Shown: positions 51,807 to 62,043, counted from the stretch's first letter. The stretch is DNA of 64,000 nt from Aurantimonas endophytica (GCF_014196845.1 NZ_JACIEM010000003.1:558001-622000); one strand, 5' to 3'. Notes: generated by a model from the sequence alone, not told the origin. Translations and numbers: made by a program.

Positions 51807-51972
51807 CACAAACCTCCCAGAATGTTCCTCACCTCGTTCCCTAGTTTCCGCTCGGCCCTTTCAATGCAAGCCTGATTGTTCACATTACGGATCAATCTGC
51901 GTTCATACCCTTTGTTACCGGCCGGTTTGGACGCCACATGAGACCAAAGTTCAATCGTCGAAGGCCCATCCC

Positions 51973-52983
51973 ATGGTTCCCTACAGCGTCCTCGATCTCT
52001 CCCCGATCCCGGAAGGCGGCACGGCCGCGCAGGCACTGCGCAACTCCGCCGCGCTTGCGCGCCACGCAGAAGGGCTCGGCTACACGCGCTTCTGGATGGC
52101 CGAACATCACAACATGACCGGCATCGCCAGCGCCGCCACGGCGGTGGCGCTCGGCTACGTCGCGAGCCAGACGACGACGATCCGGGTCGGTGCCGGTGGG
52201 GTGATGCTGCCGAACCATGCGCCGCTGGTCGTCGCCGAGCAGTTCGGGACGCTGGCGACGCTCTACCCGAACCGCGTCGATCTCGGTCTCGGCCGCGCGC
52301 CGGGCACCGACATGCTGACCGCGCGGGCGCTGCGGCGCAGCCTCGACAATTCCGACAACTTCCCGCAGGACGTCTTCGAGCTGATCAGCTATTTCGAGCC
52401 GGCCGGTCCCGGCCAGAAGGTGCGGGCGATCCCCGGCGCCGGCACGATGGTTCCGGTCTGGATCCTCGGCTCCAGCCTCTACGGCGCCCAGCTCGCCGCC
52501 CATCTCGGCCTGCCCTATGCCTTCGCGTCGCATTTCGCGCCGGCCGCCCTGGAGCAGGCGGTCGAGGTCTATCGCGACACGTATCGCCCCTCCGAGCGCT
52601 CGCCCGAGCCGCATTTCATGCTGGCGATCAACGTCTTCGCCGCCGACAGCGACGAGGAAGCGCGGATCCTGAAATCCTCGATGCAGCAGGCTTTCGTCAA
52701 TCTGCGCACCGGCCAGGCCGGGCCGCTGCCGCGCCCGGTGGCGGATTTCGAGGAACGGGTGGATCCGATGGCCAAGGCCATGGTCGACGACGCGCTCTCG
52801 GTCTCTGCCACCGGTTCCCCGGCCACGATCCGGGCTGAACTGGCCCGGCTGATCGACACCCACCAGCCCGACGAGGTGATCCTCACCGGCCAGATCCACG
52901 ATCACGCCGCGAGGTTGCATTCTTTCGCCATCGCCGCCGACGCGATGCAGCAGATCGGCACCGCCCGCGTGGCCGCCGCCTGA
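51973..52983 (+). CDS. LLM class flavin-dependent oxidoreductase
   Basis: A 336-residue luciferase-like monooxygenase of the MsnO8 group: [63 protein letters not shown] and [13 protein letters not shown]. It uses FMNH2 or F420-like flavin; substrate unknown. The ATG at 51973 has GAAGG nearby; the frame is open to 51736 but the extra part overlaps the promoter of the lactate permease. Divergent from the permease. Confidence 0.93.
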   Translation: MVPYSVLDLSPIPEGGTAAQALRNSAALARHAEGLGYTRFWMAEHHNMTGIASAATAVALGYVASQTTTIRVGAGGVMLPNHAPLVVAEQFGTLATLYPNRVDLGLGRAPGTDMLTARALRRSLDNSDNFPQDVFELISYFEPAGPGQKVRAIPGAGTMVPVWILGSSLYGAQLAAHLGLPYAFASHFAPAALEQAVEVYRDTYRPSERSPEPHFMLAINVFAADSDEEARILKSSMQQAFVNLRTGQAGPLPRPVADFEERVDPMAKAMVDDALSVSATGSPATIRAELARLIDTHQPDEVILTGQIHDHAARLHSFAIAADAMQQIGTARVAAA

Positions 52984-53207
52984 CCCGCGGCGGCCGATTG
53001 TGGCCGCCCCCACCGGCGGAACTGCCCGGGCTGTCTGGCAACTGTGCCTCACACTGCGATAATTCGTGGCTTGAGCCCTGAAAGTTTAAGCGGTTACCTT
53101 CTCAGACTACACAGGCTGGGCTAGGCACCGGACTCGCGGGGGCCGCCGAAGCGGGGGTCGCCGGGAGTAAACGGCCCGCGTGCCGCTGTGGCAGGATGGG
53201 TGAGAGT

Positions 53208-54422
53208 ATGATTGAAAAGCGGCTCGTATTCCTGTTTCCGGGGTTCGAGCCCTTGCGAGCCGAGGCTCAGGTCGAGCGGTTCCACCGAGCGGCAAAACGC
53301 TCGGCCGATGTTTGGAATGCCGAGCTTGTCCTTGGCTCGCCTGATACCGGCAGTACGAAGACGGCCCCATTCGCAGTCTTCCACGCCGTCCTCGCCGGCT
53401 CCGGCTACAAAACCGAGACCGACATCGTCGTCTGCGACTGGAGCGACCTGATCCGCGCCTATGCCGCGCGGCCGGTGATCACCCGCTTCGTCACCGGGCT
53501 CGTCGCGCTCGGCGACTTCCTGCTGACCGGCACGGTGTTCAGGTATCTTCGCACGAGCTGGCGCTACGGCTTCTTCTATGCCTTTCCGCTGGCCATGCTG
53601 CTGTTCGCGCTGGTGCCGGCCCTGCTCGTGTTCAGCTGGCTGGCGGGGCTCGCGCCCGGCGCCCTGGGGGTTCTGGCGGGGCTGGCCGGCGGTGGCTGCG
53701 TCGCCCTCGCATTGCTGTGGTGGGTCAACCGGCGGCTGCATCTGCTGACCGCGCTCGACGACTGGGCGATGGCCCGCGACTTCTGCCGCGGCCGCAATCC
53801 GCTCATCCTGGCGCGGATCGAGCGCCAGGCGTCGGAGATCCGCAGGCGCAGCGACGCGAGTGACGCGCAGGAGGTCGTCATCGCGGCGCACAGCCTGGGG
53901 GCGAGCCTGGCGATCCTGGCCGTCGACCGCGCGATCCGTGACGGGCTGGCGGCCGAGCGGCTGCACATCTTCACCGTCGGCTCCAGCCTGCTCAAGACGG
54001 CGTTGCATCCCGCCGCGAGCGACCAGCGCGAAGCGGTCGAACGCCTGGTCGTGGACCGCCGGCTGCCGTGGACGGACTGCCAGGGCCTGTCCGACCCGAT
54101 CAATTTCTACAAATCCAACCCAGCGACTTCGCTCGGCATCATGGACGGCCGCACCCCCATCGTCGTGCGGATCCGCTTCAAGCACCTGGTGAAGGCCGCG
54201 ACCTACCAGCGCATCAAGCGCGACTTCTTCCGGCTGCACCGGCAGTTCGTGCTCGCTGTCGAGCAGCGCTGCGCCTATTCGTTCCACATGCTGCTGCTCG
54301 GCCCCCGCCCGCTCGTCGATTTCGCCGAAACCGGCACCGTCGGACTGCCGCCGCTGGCCGGCGATGCGCCCGTGACCCCGGATCGGGCGCCGCCGCTGGC
54401 CGCCGCCGGCGGTGCCCGATGA
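53208..54422 (+). CDS. Membrane protein with lipase-like serine motif
   Basis: A 404-residue protein. The N-terminal half has KRLVFLFPGFEPLRAE, a short alpha/beta-hydrolase start, then two strongly hydrophobic segments (about residues 126-147 and 153-178). Afterwards comes EVVIAAHSLGASLAILAVDRAI, which holds AHSLGAS, the nucleophile-elbow pattern of lipases. FTVGSSLLKTALHP and FYKSNPATSLGI follow. I do not recognise a named family; it looks like an alpha/beta hydrolase inserted in the membrane. The ATG at 53208 has GGTGAG upstream; an ATG at 53196 is also possible. Its stop overlaps the methyltransferase start. Confidence 0.75.
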   Translation: MIEKRLVFLFPGFEPLRAEAQVERFHRAAKRSADVWNAELVLGSPDTGSTKTAPFAVFHAVLAGSGYKTETDIVVCDWSDLIRAYAARPVITRFVTGLVALGDFLLTGTVFRYLRTSWRYGFFYAFPLAMLLFALVPALLVFSWLAGLAPGALGVLAGLAGGGCVALALLWWVNRRLHLLTALDDWAMARDFCRGRNPLILARIERQASEIRRRSDASDAQEVVIAAHSLGASLAILAVDRAIRDGLAAERLHIFTVGSSLLKTALHPAASDQREAVERLVVDRRLPWTDCQGLSDPINFYKSNPATSLGIMDGRTPIVVRIRFKHLVKAATYQRIKRDFFRLHRQFVLAVEQRCAYSFHMLLLGPRPLVDFAETGTVGLPPLAGDAPVTPDRAPPLAAAGGAR

Positions 54423-55006
54423 GCCCCGAGCTCGCCGGCAGCATCCTCTGGGTGCTGATGGTCGTCGGCTGGTACGTCATCCGCTACCCGTTCGAGCGGC
54501 GCGCCAAGCGGCGTCGCGTCGAGCGCACCCGCCGCGGCGCCGCCGAGACGTTGCGCATGGCGATCTCCTTCACCGGGCTCGGCCTCCTGCCTGGCGTGTC
54601 CGTGGCGACCGGCTGGCCGGAATTTTCCCGCACCGAACCGTCCTGGTGGCAGATCGGGCTGGGCGCCGCGGCGATGGTCCTGGCGCTCGTCCTGTTCCGC
54701 AAGACCCACAAGGCGCTCGGGCGGATGTGGTCGGTGTCGCTCGACATCCGCGAGAAGCACGAGCTGGTGACGTCGGGCATCTACCGGCGGCTTCGCCATC
54801 CGATGTACACCGCGTTCTGGACGATGGCACTCGCCCAGGCACTGCTCGTCCCGAACTGGATCGCCGGCCTCGCCGGGCTGGTCGGCTTCGGCACCCTGTT
54901 CTTCTTCCGCATCGGACCGGAGGAGCGGATGATGGAGGAGACCTTCGGCGAGGCCTATCGCGACTACCGGCAGAAGACGGCGCGGATCATTCCCGGCGTG
55001 TTCTGA
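54419..55006 (+). CDS. ICMT/PEMT-type isoprenylcysteine carboxyl methyltransferase family protein
   Basis: A 195-residue protein with five hydrophobic segments and the family end signature VTSGIYRRLRHPMYTAFW, then EERMMEETFGEAYRDYRQKTARIIP, which binds SAM. In bacteria these methylate isoprenoid or phospholipid substrates at the membrane. The start overlaps the stop of the lipase-like gene by ATGA, so both are co-translated. Joint action on a lipid is an inference. Confidence 0.9.
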   Translation: MSPELAGSILWVLMVVGWYVIRYPFERRAKRRRVERTRRGAAETLRMAISFTGLGLLPGVSVATGWPEFSRTEPSWWQIGLGAAAMVLALVLFRKTHKALGRMWSVSLDIREKHELVTSGIYRRLRHPMYTAFWTMALAQALLVPNWIAGLAGLVGFGTLFFFRIGPEERMMEETFGEAYRDYRQKTARIIPGVF

Positions 55007-55090
55007 CCATCCATCCGATGAAACGCGTGGCCGGCGGCGCCATATCCGGCTCGGGACACCCTGTCCGTCTCGTCCCGCCGGGAGCTGCCC

Positions 55091-56227
55091 ATGCCTTGGT
55101 CCCTCACCATCGGTCGCCTGTTCGGGTCGGAGATCCGGATCCACCTGACCTTCCTGCTGCTGCTGCTCTGGATCGGCGTCTCCGCCTATCAGAGCGGCGG
55201 CCAGGCGGCGGCGATCGAAGGCATCGCGTTCATCGTGGCGATCTTCGCCTGCGTCGTCGCACATGAACTCGGGCACGCGCTGGCCGCCCGGCGCTACGGC
55301 ATCGCGACGCCGGACATCACCCTCCTGCCGATCGGCGGCGTCGCCCGGCTGGAACGCATGCCGGAGCGCCCGCGCGAGGAAATCGTCGTCGCCCTGGCCG
55401 GTCCTGCGGTCAACGTCGTCATCGCGGCGGTGCTGTTCCTCGCGCTCGGGGCCCGGTTCGATGCCGCCTCGATCGAGGCGCTGGACAATCCGGCCGCCGG
55501 CTTCCTCGCGCGGATCGCCACCGTCAACGTCTTCCTCGTCCTGTTCAACCTGATCCCGGCCTTCCCCATGGACGGCGGGCGGGTGCTCCGGGCCCTCCTG
55601 GCGATGCACTACGACCGGGCGACCGCCACCCGCTACGCGGCGCGTGCCGGTCAGGTGCTTGCCTTCGGATTCGGCTTCTGGGGCCTGACGACCGGTAACG
55701 TCTTCCTCGTCTTCATCGCGGTGTTCGTCTATCTCGCCGCAGCCGGCGAGAGCTATCAGGTCGGTATCGAGGACGCCGGGCGGACGGTTTCGGCCAGCGA
55801 GGCGATGATCACGCGCTTCGAGACGCTGGGGCCGCAGGCGACGCTGGCAAATGCCGCCGAAGCCCTGATCCGCACCACGCAGCACGAGTTTCCCGTGGTC
55901 GACGGCGTCGGCCAGCTGCGCGGCATCCTTACCCAGAAGTCGTTGATCCAGGCGCTGGCGCGCACCGGTCGCGATACGCCCGTGGTCGAGGTCATGGTGC
56001 GCGACGTACCGACCATCCGCGAGAACGCCGCCCTCTCCTTCGCCATGAACAAGATGCGCGAGCACGACGCGCCGGCCCTCGGCGTCGTCGATCGCGACGG
56101 CCGGCTCGTCGCCTACATCACGCCGGAGAACATTGCCGAGTACATGATGCTGGCGAAGGCCGGCGGCGTCGGTCGGCTGCGGCCGACGCCGCAAGTCGGC
56201 CCGTTCGACCCACCGCGGAGGGGCTAG
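55091..56227 (+). CDS. Site-2 protease family (M50) with CBS domains
   Basis: A 378-residue membrane metalloprotease. The zinc motif is H58-E-L-G-H62, with the third ligand likely D161 in FNLIPAFPMDGGRVL. About six hydrophobic segments lie in the first 230 residues. The C-terminal 130 residues carry two CBS-like units (NAAEALIRTTQHEFPVVDGVGQLRGILT and NKMREHDAPALGVVDRDGRLVAYIT), as in SpoIVFB-type S2P proteins that sense ATP or AMP. The substrate is unknown; S2P often cleaves anti-sigma factors. It converges with the MFS gene, overlapping by 4 bp. Confidence 0.94.
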   Translation: MPWSLTIGRLFGSEIRIHLTFLLLLLWIGVSAYQSGGQAAAIEGIAFIVAIFACVVAHELGHALAARRYGIATPDITLLPIGGVARLERMPERPREEIVVALAGPAVNVVIAAVLFLALGARFDAASIEALDNPAAGFLARIATVNVFLVLFNLIPAFPMDGGRVLRALLAMHYDRATATRYAARAGQVLAFGFGFWGLTTGNVFLVFIAVFVYLAAAGESYQVGIEDAGRTVSASEAMITRFETLGPQATLANAAEALIRTTQHEFPVVDGVGQLRGILTQKSLIQALARTGRDTPVVEVMVRDVPTIRENAALSFAMNKMREHDAPALGVVDRDGRLVAYITPENIAEYMMLAKAGGVGRLRPTPQVGPFDPPRRG

Positions 56228-57456
56228 TCGCGATCGCTGCGCGGCATTTCCGGCGCCGGCACCAGGGGCCGCGGCTCCGGTAACGGCGCAGGGGCGCTGC
56301 TGCGATGCACGAGATAGGCGGTGATCGCCATCAGCCCGAGGCCCGGGATGATGATCTGCGTCGCCAGCACCGGTTCGCCGATGAGCGCCGCTAGCGCGCT
56401 GCCCGCAAGCCCGGCGCCGGTCTGGATGAAGCCCATCATCGCCGCCGCGGCGCCCGCCATGTCGGGAAACGGTGCGAGCGAGGCCGTGGTCATGGCTGGC
56501 ATGACGAAGGCGATGCCGAAGGCGTAGAGCCCTACCGGCATCATGATCGACAGATAGGAGATCGGCAGCAGCGCGATCGACAGCGCCAATGCGATGCTTC
56601 CGGCCGCGATGAATCCGAGGCCGACCGGCACCAGCCGATAGGCGCTGTTGCGCGTCATCGCGTAGCGCACGGCCAGCGAGCCGCAAAGGAACATGCCGGA
56701 CTGTGCGAGCATGCCGATGCCGAACTGCGTGGGAGAAAGGCCGGCGCGGTCGATCAGCACGAAGGGCAGGACGGTCGCCAGCGTATAGAGCGCCCCCACG
56801 GCGCCCGCGACCGTCAGGCTGGTCGACAGGAACTGCTTGTGGGTGGCGAGCCGCCCGTAGGCCGACAGGATCGCGCGTGGCCGGATGCGGGAGCGATCCG
56901 GCCTTCCCGTCTCGCGCATGAAGCCGAGCGTCACGCCGACCACGACCAGGCCGCACAGCATCATCAGCACGAAGATCGCGTTCCAGCCGGCCAGCGCCAG
57001 GGTGAGGCCCCCCAGCGTCGGCGACACGGCCGGCCCGATCGCCAGGATGATCCCGATGGCGTTCATGATCTGCGACGAGGTCTCGCCGGAGAACTGGTCG
57101 CGGACGATCGCCCTGGCTGTCGTCACGCCGACCGACGCGCCGATCCCCTGCAGCAACCGCGCGGCGATCAGCGTCTCGACATTCGGCGCTGCCACCGCCA
57201 GCGCGGAGCCCGCGACGTAGACGACCATGAAGGCGAGCGTCGCGAACCGCCGGCCGAAGGCGTCGGAGACCGGACCGCAGACCAGCTGGGTCAGCGCGAA
57301 ACCCGCGAAATAGACCGACAGCGTCAGCTTGATCATCGATTCGGTCGTGCCGAATTCGCCGACCAGTACCGGCATGGCCGGAGTGTAGAGCGCCAGCGAG
57401 ATCGGTCCGATCGCCACCAGGCACCCGCCGATCAGGGCTGTCCGACGCTGCGACAT
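56224..57456 (-). CDS. Multidrug effflux MFS transporter (Bcr/CflA type)
   Basis: A twelve-helix MFS protein of about 410 residues: ISLALYTPAMPVLVGEFGTTES, LVCGPVSDAFGRR, then LIAARLLQGIGASVGVTTARAIVRDQF (motif C region) and GPAVSPTLGG, all typical of Bcr/CflA drug:H+ antiporters. I chose the ATG at 57456; a GTG at 57516 is also open and adds 20 residues unlike the family. It is downstream of a MarR gene on the same strand, so the efflux pump is probably under its control. Confidence 0.93.
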   Translation of the reverse strand: MSQRRTALIGGCLVAIGPISLALYTPAMPVLVGEFGTTESMIKLTLSVYFAGFALTQLVCGPVSDAFGRRFATLAFMVVYVAGSALAVAAPNVETLIAARLLQGIGASVGVTTARAIVRDQFSGETSSQIMNAIGIILAIGPAVSPTLGGLTLALAGWNAIFVLMMLCGLVVVGVTLGFMRETGRPDRSRIRPRAILSAYGRLATHKQFLSTSLTVAGAVGALYTLATVLPFVLIDRAGLSPTQFGIGMLAQSGMFLCGSLAVRYAMTRNSAYRLVPVGLGFIAAGSIALALSIALLPISYLSIMMPVGLYAFGIAFVMPAMTTASLAPFPDMAGAAAAMMGFIQTGAGLAGSALAALIGEPVLATQIIIPGLGLMAITAYLVHRSSAPAPLPEPRPLVPAPEMPRSDRD

Positions 57457-57568
57457 GGTCGCCGGCGGGACGGAGGAAGGGGGCAAGGCAAGCTCCGGAT
57501 CGGTTGGACGCACCAAGGGTGGCGCGCCTGCCAGGCGAGCCGCTCCGGCCAGAACGCGGGAGGGGATT

Positions 57569-58084
57569 CTAGGCGGTGCGGGGCAGCGGAAGCGCCGGAT
57601 CCTGGGTCGCGGAGCCGACGATCTGCGGGTCGTTGGTAAGATTGGCGCGGATGCGCTGCAGCAGTTCGTCGACCACCGCGCGCTCCTCCTCGCTGAAGCC
57701 GCTCACGGTCTGCTCGTAGAGCGCCAAGGCGATCGGCCGTACTTCGGTGAAGACTTTCTCGGCCGCCGCTGTCGGCCGTACGACCTTGGCGCGGCGATCC
57801 GAAGGATCGACCGTCCGGCTGATCAGTCCGCGAATTTCCAGCCGGTCGAGATAGGCCGAAAGCGTCATCGGCTCGACGCCCATGCGGTCGGCGAGCACGG
57901 CCTGCCGGGTCCCCTCGAAGCGCGCGACATAGGCCAGAGCCCTGATTTCGCCGGGCGTGAGCTCGAGGCCGGCCTCGACCACCACCTTCTCGAACGCCTG
58001 GCGGAACAGCCGTGCCGCATCGACCAGCAGGAAGCCCAGGGAATTGCTCGGGAGAAGTTGGGTCATTGTCGTCAGCACTCGCAT
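57569..58084 (-). CDS. MarR-family transcriptional regulator
   Basis: A 171-residue winged-helix regulator: ELTPGEIRALAYVARFEGTRQAVLADRMGVEPMTLSAYLDRLEIRGLISR, followed by DPSDRRAKVVRPTAAAEKV with the wing. MarR proteins usually repress efflux genes and are released by small phenolics. The MFS gene lies 112 bp downstream. The ATG at 58084 is taken; MTQLLPSNS at 58066 is an alternative. Divergent from the M3 peptidase gene. Confidence 0.93.
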   Translation of the reverse strand: MRVLTTMTQLLPSNSLGFLLVDAARLFRQAFEKVVVEAGLELTPGEIRALAYVARFEGTRQAVLADRMGVEPMTLSAYLDRLEIRGLISRTVDPSDRRAKVVRPTAAAEKVFTEVRPIALALYEQTVSGFSEEERAVVDELLQRIRANLTNDPQIVGSATQDPALPLPRTA

Positions 58085-58224
58085 TGACCACGTGAAGCGG
58101 CAGAATCATCGCCGCGGCATCATGGGACGGCTATCGATAGTGGATCGCGCCGTGCCCTATAAGTACACAATCGATCAAACCGAACCTAATCGAAATACGC
58201 CTCGACGAGAAACGAAAGCTCCGA

Positions 58225-60282
58225 ATGAACGCCATCCCCGCCGCCGCCATCCCGGATTCTGCCATCGCCTTCGGGGAAGAGGGCGCTCTGCCCGATTTCG
58301 CGGCGATCCAGCCGGAGGCCTTCCTGCCGGCCTTCGAGGCGGCCATGGCAGCCCATCGCGCGGAGATCGCCGCCATCGCCGGCGATCCTGCAACGCCCAG
58401 CTTCGACAACACGCTCGGCGCGCTGGAGCGGGCCGGCAAGCGCCTGGGCGAGGTGGCGCGAATCTTCTTCGCCCTGGCCGGCGCCCACACCGACGCCGCT
58501 CTGCAGGCAGTGGAACGTGACGTTTCCCCGGCGCTCACCCGCCACAGCTCGGCCATCGCGCTCGATGCGGAACTGTTCGCACGCGTCGACGATCTCTACC
58601 GGCGCCGCAACGCGCTCGTGGGCCTCTCCGAGGAGGACCGGCGGCTGCTCGAGCGGACCCATGCCGGCTTCGTGCGCGCCGGTGCTCAGCTGGTCGGCGA
58701 TGATCGCCGGCGCCTCGCCGAGATCGACGCGGCGCTCTCGACGCTCGGCACGCAATTCTCGCAGAACGTCCTCGCCGACGAGCGCGACTGGGTCATGCCG
58801 CTGGCAGCCGATGATCTCGCGGGCCTGCCGGATTACCTCGTCGCGGCAATGGCGGCGATCGCCGCCGAGAAGGGCATCGACGGCTACGCCCTGACCCTAT
58901 CGCGCTCGGTCGTGGTGCCGTTCCTGGCCTATTCGACGCGGCGCGACCTGCGCGAGACTGCCTTTCGCGCCTGGACCGGCCGCGGCGAGAATGACGGACC
59001 GTCGGATAACCGGGCGATCATGGCCGAGATGCTGGCCCTGCGCGCCGAGAAGGCCCGGCTCCTCGGCTTTGCCTCCTATGCCGCCTACAAGCTCGACGAC
59101 CAGATGGCGAAGACGCCGGAGGCGGTCCGCGGCCTGCTGGAGACGGTCTGGACTCATGCCCGCGAACGGGCGCTGAGCGACGCCACTGCTCTCGCCGCAC
59201 TGGCTGCCGCCGAGGGCGACAACAGCCCGATCGAGCCCTGGGACTGGCGCTTCTATGCCGAGCGGCGCCGGCAGGCGGAGTTCGATCTCGACGAGACCGA
59301 GCTGAAGCCGTATTTCCAGCTGGACCGGATGATCGACGCCGCCTTCGACGTCGCCGGGCGACTGTTCGGCCTCACCTTCGAGCCGATGCCGGAGGCGAAA
59401 GGCTGGCACCCCGACATCCGCGTCTGGCGCGTCCGCGATCGCGACGGGCGGGAGCGCGGCCGCTTCATCGGCGATTATTTCGCCCGTGCCTCGAAGCGCT
59501 CCGGTGCCTGGATGAGCGCGCTGCGTGGCCAGCACAAGCTCGAGGGCGGGCAGCTGCCGGTCATCTACAATGTCTGCAATTTCGCCCGGCCCGCTGACGG
59601 CGAGCCGGCGCTGCTGTCGCTCGACGACGCCCGAACGCTGTTCCACGAGTTCGGCCACGCGTTGCACGGCCTCCTCTCCGACGTCACCTGGCCCTCGCTC
59701 GCCGGGACATCCGTCTCGCGGGACTTCGTCGAACTGCCCTCGCAGCTCTTCGAGCACTGGCTGACCGTGCCGGACATCCTCGAGAAGCATGCCGTTCATG
59801 CGCGCACCGGCGCCATCCTGCCGCGCGCCCTGCTCGACAAGCTGCTGGCGGCGCGAACCTTCGATGCCGGCTTCGACACGGTCGAGTACACGTCCTCGGC
59901 GCTGGTCGATCTCGGCCTGCACGAGACAGCGGATGCGCCGCAGGATCCGCTGGAGGCCGAGCGGGCGATCCTGGAGCGGCTCGGCATGCCACGCGAGATC
60001 GCCATGCGCCACCGCTCGCCGCACTTCGCCCACATCTTCGCCGGCGACGGCTATTCGGCGGGCTACTATTCCTACATGTGGTCGGAAGTGCTCGACGCCG
60101 ATGCCTTCGAGGCATTCCGGGAAACCGGCGACCCGTTCGACCAGGCGACCGCTGCAAGACTGCTGGAGCATGTCTATTCGGCCGGCAACAGCCGCGATGC
60201 GGCGGCGCTCTACACCGCCTTCCGCGGCCGGATGCCGAGCCCCGAGGCGCTGCTGCGCAAGCGCGGTTTCGTCCCCGGCTGA
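58225..60282 (+). CDS. M3 family metallopeptidase (oligopeptidase A / Dcp type)
   Basis: A 685-residue zinc peptidase. The motif HEFGH is at H474-H478 (LFHEFGHALHGLLS), with the glutamate ligand in the following VELPSQLFEHW. Other signatures are EDRRLLERTHAGFVRAGAQL and FAGDGYSAGYYSYMWSEVLDADAF near the end. M3 enzymes cleave short peptides in the cytoplasm. ATG at 58225. Complete, normal length. Confidence 0.96.
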   Translation: MNAIPAAAIPDSAIAFGEEGALPDFAAIQPEAFLPAFEAAMAAHRAEIAAIAGDPATPSFDNTLGALERAGKRLGEVARIFFALAGAHTDAALQAVERDVSPALTRHSSAIALDAELFARVDDLYRRRNALVGLSEEDRRLLERTHAGFVRAGAQLVGDDRRRLAEIDAALSTLGTQFSQNVLADERDWVMPLAADDLAGLPDYLVAAMAAIAAEKGIDGYALTLSRSVVVPFLAYSTRRDLRETAFRAWTGRGENDGPSDNRAIMAEMLALRAEKARLLGFASYAAYKLDDQMAKTPEAVRGLLETVWTHARERALSDATALAALAAAEGDNSPIEPWDWRFYAERRRQAEFDLDETELKPYFQLDRMIDAAFDVAGRLFGLTFEPMPEAKGWHPDIRVWRVRDRDGRERGRFIGDYFARASKRSGAWMSALRGQHKLEGGQLPVIYNVCNFARPADGEPALLSLDDARTLFHEFGHALHGLLSDVTWPSLAGTSVSRDFVELPSQLFEHWLTVPDILEKHAVHARTGAILPRALLDKLLAARTFDAGFDTVEYTSSALVDLGLHETADAPQDPLEAERAILERLGMPREIAMRHRSPHFAHIFAGDGYSAGYYSYMWSEVLDADAFEAFRETGDPFDQATAARLLEHVYSAGNSRDAAALYTAFRGRMPSPEALLRKRGFVPG

Positions 60283-60416
60283 TCCGCGGGCGTCGAAAAG
60301 GCGTTAGCGCAGTCGGCAGCGCAGTTTGGAACGACTCGAAAACTTCGCATGGCTGCAATCACGCTGCCATGCGGGACACCGATGGTGCGGGCCTAAATCC
60401 CTTGGAGCCTGCATCG

Positions 60417-62000
60417 ATGTCATCTGTCCGCTTCCCCCTGTCGCGACGCCACTTCCTCGCCACCTCGGGCGCCGCCGCCCTCGTCGCCGGCTCCGGCCTG
60501 GCCATGCCGGCAATCAGCCGCGCGGCGAGCCGCCCGAGCTTCACCCACGGCGTCCAGACCGGTGACGTCGACGCCACGTCCGGCATGATCTGGACCCGCG
60601 TCGACCGCCCGTCGCGCATCGACGTCGAATGGGCGACGACCGAGAGCTTTTCCAACAGCCGCAAGCTCTCCGGCCTGACGACGCTGCCGGAATCCGACTT
60701 CACCATGAAGCGCCTGATCGACGGTCTGCCGTCGGACCAGGAGATCTTCTGGCGCGCCGTCGCCACCGATCTCAGCGACGTCAACGCCACCGCCGATCCG
60801 ATCGTCGGCCGCTTCCGCACCGCGCCGGCGGGACGCCGCTCGGTGAAGTTCACCTGGTCCGGCGACACGGTCGGCCAGGGCTGGGGCATCGACGAGGACC
60901 GCGGCGGCATGAAGGCCTATGCCACCATGGCGCGCCACGAGCCGGATTTCTTCCTCCATTCCGGCGACACGATCTATGCCGACGGCCCGCTGAAGGAGAG
61001 CGTCGAACTTCCCGACGGCACGACGTGGAAGAACATCCTGATCCCCGAGAAGGAGAAGGTCGCCGAGACGCTGGCGGAATATCGCGGCCAGTGGAAATAC
61101 AATCTGATGGACGCCAACGTGCAGGCGATGAACGCAGCCCTGCCAACCTTCTTCCAGTGGGACGACCACGAGGTCGTCAACAACTGGTCCTCGGGCAAGG
61201 ACCTCACCGCCGACGACCGCTACAGCGTCAAGGATATCGGCCTCCTCAACGCACGGGCCTCGCGTGCCTTCCACGAGATGACGCCGATCGGCTACGTGCC
61301 GGCGGAGCCGGGCCGGATCTACCGCAAGATCGCCTACGGGCCGCTGCTCGACGTCTTCTTCCTCGACCTCCGGTCGTATCGGGACGCCAATAACGAGGGG
61401 CTGCAGGACCGTAGCGGCGACGGAACCACGATGATGGGGCGCGAGCAGATCGCCTGGCTGAAGCGCGAGCTCGCCAGTTCGCAGGCCACCTGGAAGGTGA
61501 TCGCCTCCGACATGCCGATCGGCCTCGTCGTCTGGGACAAGGTCGGCGACAAGAACTTCATCGAGGCGATCGCGCAGTCGGATGGCGGCGCGCCGAAGGG
61601 CCGCGAGCTGGAATTCGCCGACCTGCTGCGCTTCATCAAGTCGGCCGGCGTCACCAACACGGTCTGGCTGACCGCCGACGTCCACTATACCGCCGCGCAT
61701 CACTACAGCCCGGACCGCGCGGCGTTCCAGGATTTCGAGCCGTTCTGGGAATTCGTCTCCGGCCCGATCCATGCCGGCAGCTTCGGCCCCAACGACCTCG
61801 ACATGACCTTCGGCCCGGAGCTGCGCTACGTGAAGGCGCCGAGCGAGGACCAGGGGCAGGCCCTCAGCCCTGCCTCGGGCCTGCAATTCTTCGGCATCGT
61901 CGACATCGATGGCGACAGCGAGCAGATGACCGTCCGGCTGATGGACGCAGACGACCAGGAGCTGTGGAAGACCACGCTCGATCCGGTCCGTCAGGGCTGA
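60417..62000 (+). CDS. Tat-exported alkaline phosphatase D (PhoD)
   Basis: A 527-residue protein with a twin-arginine signal (SRRHFLATSG, residues 9-18, cleavage near AISRAAS). PhoD motifs: FSHGVQTGD-like THGVQTGDVDATSGMIWTRV, then SGDTIYADGP, FQWDDHEVVNNWS, and WLTADVHYTAAHHY. It is a periplasmic phosphodiesterase/phosphomonoesterase needing Ca and Fe. The ATG at 60417 has GGAG upstream; the frame is open to 60078. A second, more distant family member is at the window start. A terminator follows. Confidence 0.94.
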   Translation: MSSVRFPLSRRHFLATSGAAALVAGSGLAMPAISRAASRPSFTHGVQTGDVDATSGMIWTRVDRPSRIDVEWATTESFSNSRKLSGLTTLPESDFTMKRLIDGLPSDQEIFWRAVATDLSDVNATADPIVGRFRTAPAGRRSVKFTWSGDTVGQGWGIDEDRGGMKAYATMARHEPDFFLHSGDTIYADGPLKESVELPDGTTWKNILIPEKEKVAETLAEYRGQWKYNLMDANVQAMNAALPTFFQWDDHEVVNNWSSGKDLTADDRYSVKDIGLLNARASRAFHEMTPIGYVPAEPGRIYRKIAYGPLLDVFFLDLRSYRDANNEGLQDRSGDGTTMMGREQIAWLKRELASSQATWKVIASDMPIGLVVWDKVGDKNFIEAIAQSDGGAPKGRELEFADLLRFIKSAGVTNTVWLTADVHYTAAHHYSPDRAAFQDFEPFWEFVSGPIHAGSFGPNDLDMTFGPELRYVKAPSEDQGQALSPASGLQFFGIVDIDGDSEQMTVRLMDADDQELWKTTLDPVRQG

Positions 62001-62011
62001 CAGAGCTCCAG

Positions 62012-62043
62012 AAAGGCCGGCGGCGTTTCATCGCCGGCCTTTC
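62012..62043 (+). terminator. Intrinsic-type terminator after phoD
   Basis: AAAGGCCGGCG and CGCCGGCCTTT form an 11-bp stem around a ten-base loop, directly after the phosphatase stop. Confidence 0.8.

Noticed and set aside
60300-60375. tRNA-like stretch with a D-arm-like TAGCGCAGTCGGCAGCGCA
   Set aside because: No anticodon stem or GGTTCGAATCC-like T-arm follows and no acceptor pairing is possible; chance similarity.
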